Positions 63,840-64,000 of a stretch of DNA of 64,000 bases are shown here, one piece after another. The notes beneath the pieces are model-generated. The model had not been told where the DNA came from and ran no database searches. It saw nothing but the letters and a program-made list of their open reading frames with translations. The position numbers and the translations under genes are program-made. Origin of the DNA: Paracoccus haematequi (GTDB lineage: Bacteria > Pseudomonadota > Alphaproteobacteria > Rhodobacterales > Rhodobacteraceae); contig NZ_UZWE01000023.1 of assembly GCF_900631945.1 (NCBI RefSeq), positions 1-64,000 on the forward strand, given 5' to 3'. The number at the start of each line of letters is the position of its first letter. Within the stretch, counting starts at the first letter, position 1.

Positions 63840-64000
63840 TCACGCCATCCCGGCCCGCAATTCCCCATGCAGCCTTGGTCCCGCGACGACCATTCCGTCC
63901 ACCATCGCGCGCGGACTGTTGAAGCGCATCGGCTGGCCGTGCCGGTCGGTGGCGACGGCGCCCGCGCGTTCCGCGATCAGGTTGCCCGCCGCGATGTCCC
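63840..64000 (-). CDS. cysQ: 3'(2'),5'-bisphosphate nucleotidase CysQ, partial
   Basis: The last 53 residues of a gene entering from the right edge, ending in TGA at 63842-63840. DIAAGNLIAERAGAVATDRHG is the metal-binding C-terminal motif of the inositol-monophosphatase/CysQ family (WDxAAG), followed by GQPMRFNSP. The later VVAGPRLHGEL segment favours CysQ over inositol phosphatase. It removes 3'-phosphoadenosine 5'-phosphate in sulfate assimilation. Most of the gene is outside the window. Confidence 0.8.
   Translation of the reverse strand, partial: DIAAGNLIAERAGAVATDRHGQPMRFNSPRAMVDGMVVAGPRLHGELRAGMA

Overview
The window reads as a piece of the main chromosome of a GC-rich alphaproteobacterium of the Rhodobacterales, most like Paracoccus. 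The evidence is a lanthanide-type methanol dehydrogenase cluster (xoxF-xoxG-xoxJ) with glutathione-linked formaldehyde oxidation genes, the PhyR/NepR/EcfG general stress module, and the parB-parA-rsmG-mnmG-mnmE-rho-hemJ block facing aroE-coaE-dnaQ, a layout typical of the replication origin of this order. No tRNA, rRNA, CRISPR array or insertion sequence was seen.

Left part (1-16.2 kb): C1 and alcohol oxidation. On the minus strand fghA, xoxF, xoxG, xoxJ and a CXXCW protein run as one block. A second minus-strand block carries an ABC system (binding protein, beta-propeller, acidic protein, ATPase, permease). An SRPBCC protein and a second beta-propeller lie between them on the plus strand. 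Next come a secreted gingipain-like protein, a ClpP paralogue, glutathione-dependent formaldehyde dehydrogenase and Gfa. Methanol would be oxidised in the periplasm and formaldehyde handled in the cytoplasm as its glutathione adduct.

16.2-21.7 kb: housekeeping genes, with hrcA-grpE on the minus strand and rph-rdgB-ridA-hemW-ybaN-AAG as a tightly coupled plus-strand series.

21.7-32.9 kb: a hydroxyproline utilisation locus. It holds an amino-acid ABC importer, 4-hydroxyproline epimerase, D-hydroxyproline dehydrogenase, pyrroline-4-hydroxy-2-carboxylate deaminase, two candidate 3-hydroxyproline dehydratases (AcnX and a proline-racemase homologue), a pyrroline-2-carboxylate reductase, a small tautomerase and a FadR-type regulator. 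Four matching operator-like sites link its promoters.

33-40 kb: a small stress island followed by a PaoABC-type molybdenum aldehyde oxidoreductase with its two maturation factors. Four intergenic sites of the form GGAAC-N17/18-GTT, the EcfG promoter pattern, lie in 1.9 kb here. This suggests that the stress genes and the aldehyde oxidase belong to the regulon of the sigma factor encoded at 51.9 kb.

40-49.9 kb: the origin-proximal block, with two parS sites (one perfect) and a 464-bp gene-free region holding three perfect DnaA boxes. 49.9-58.4 kb: a YihY membrane protein, phyR, nepR, ecfG, an HWE-type kinase and a pqiAABC lipid-transport operon closed by a strong terminator.

58.4-64 kb: a set of uncertain function made of a CxxC protein, a cytoplasmic subtilisin-like protease, a small ORF, a PAP2/vanadium-haloperoxidase-like protein and a divergent SARP/TPR-like regulator. 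It ends in a nuclease gene remnant and a partial cysQ. This is the best candidate for an undescribed system.
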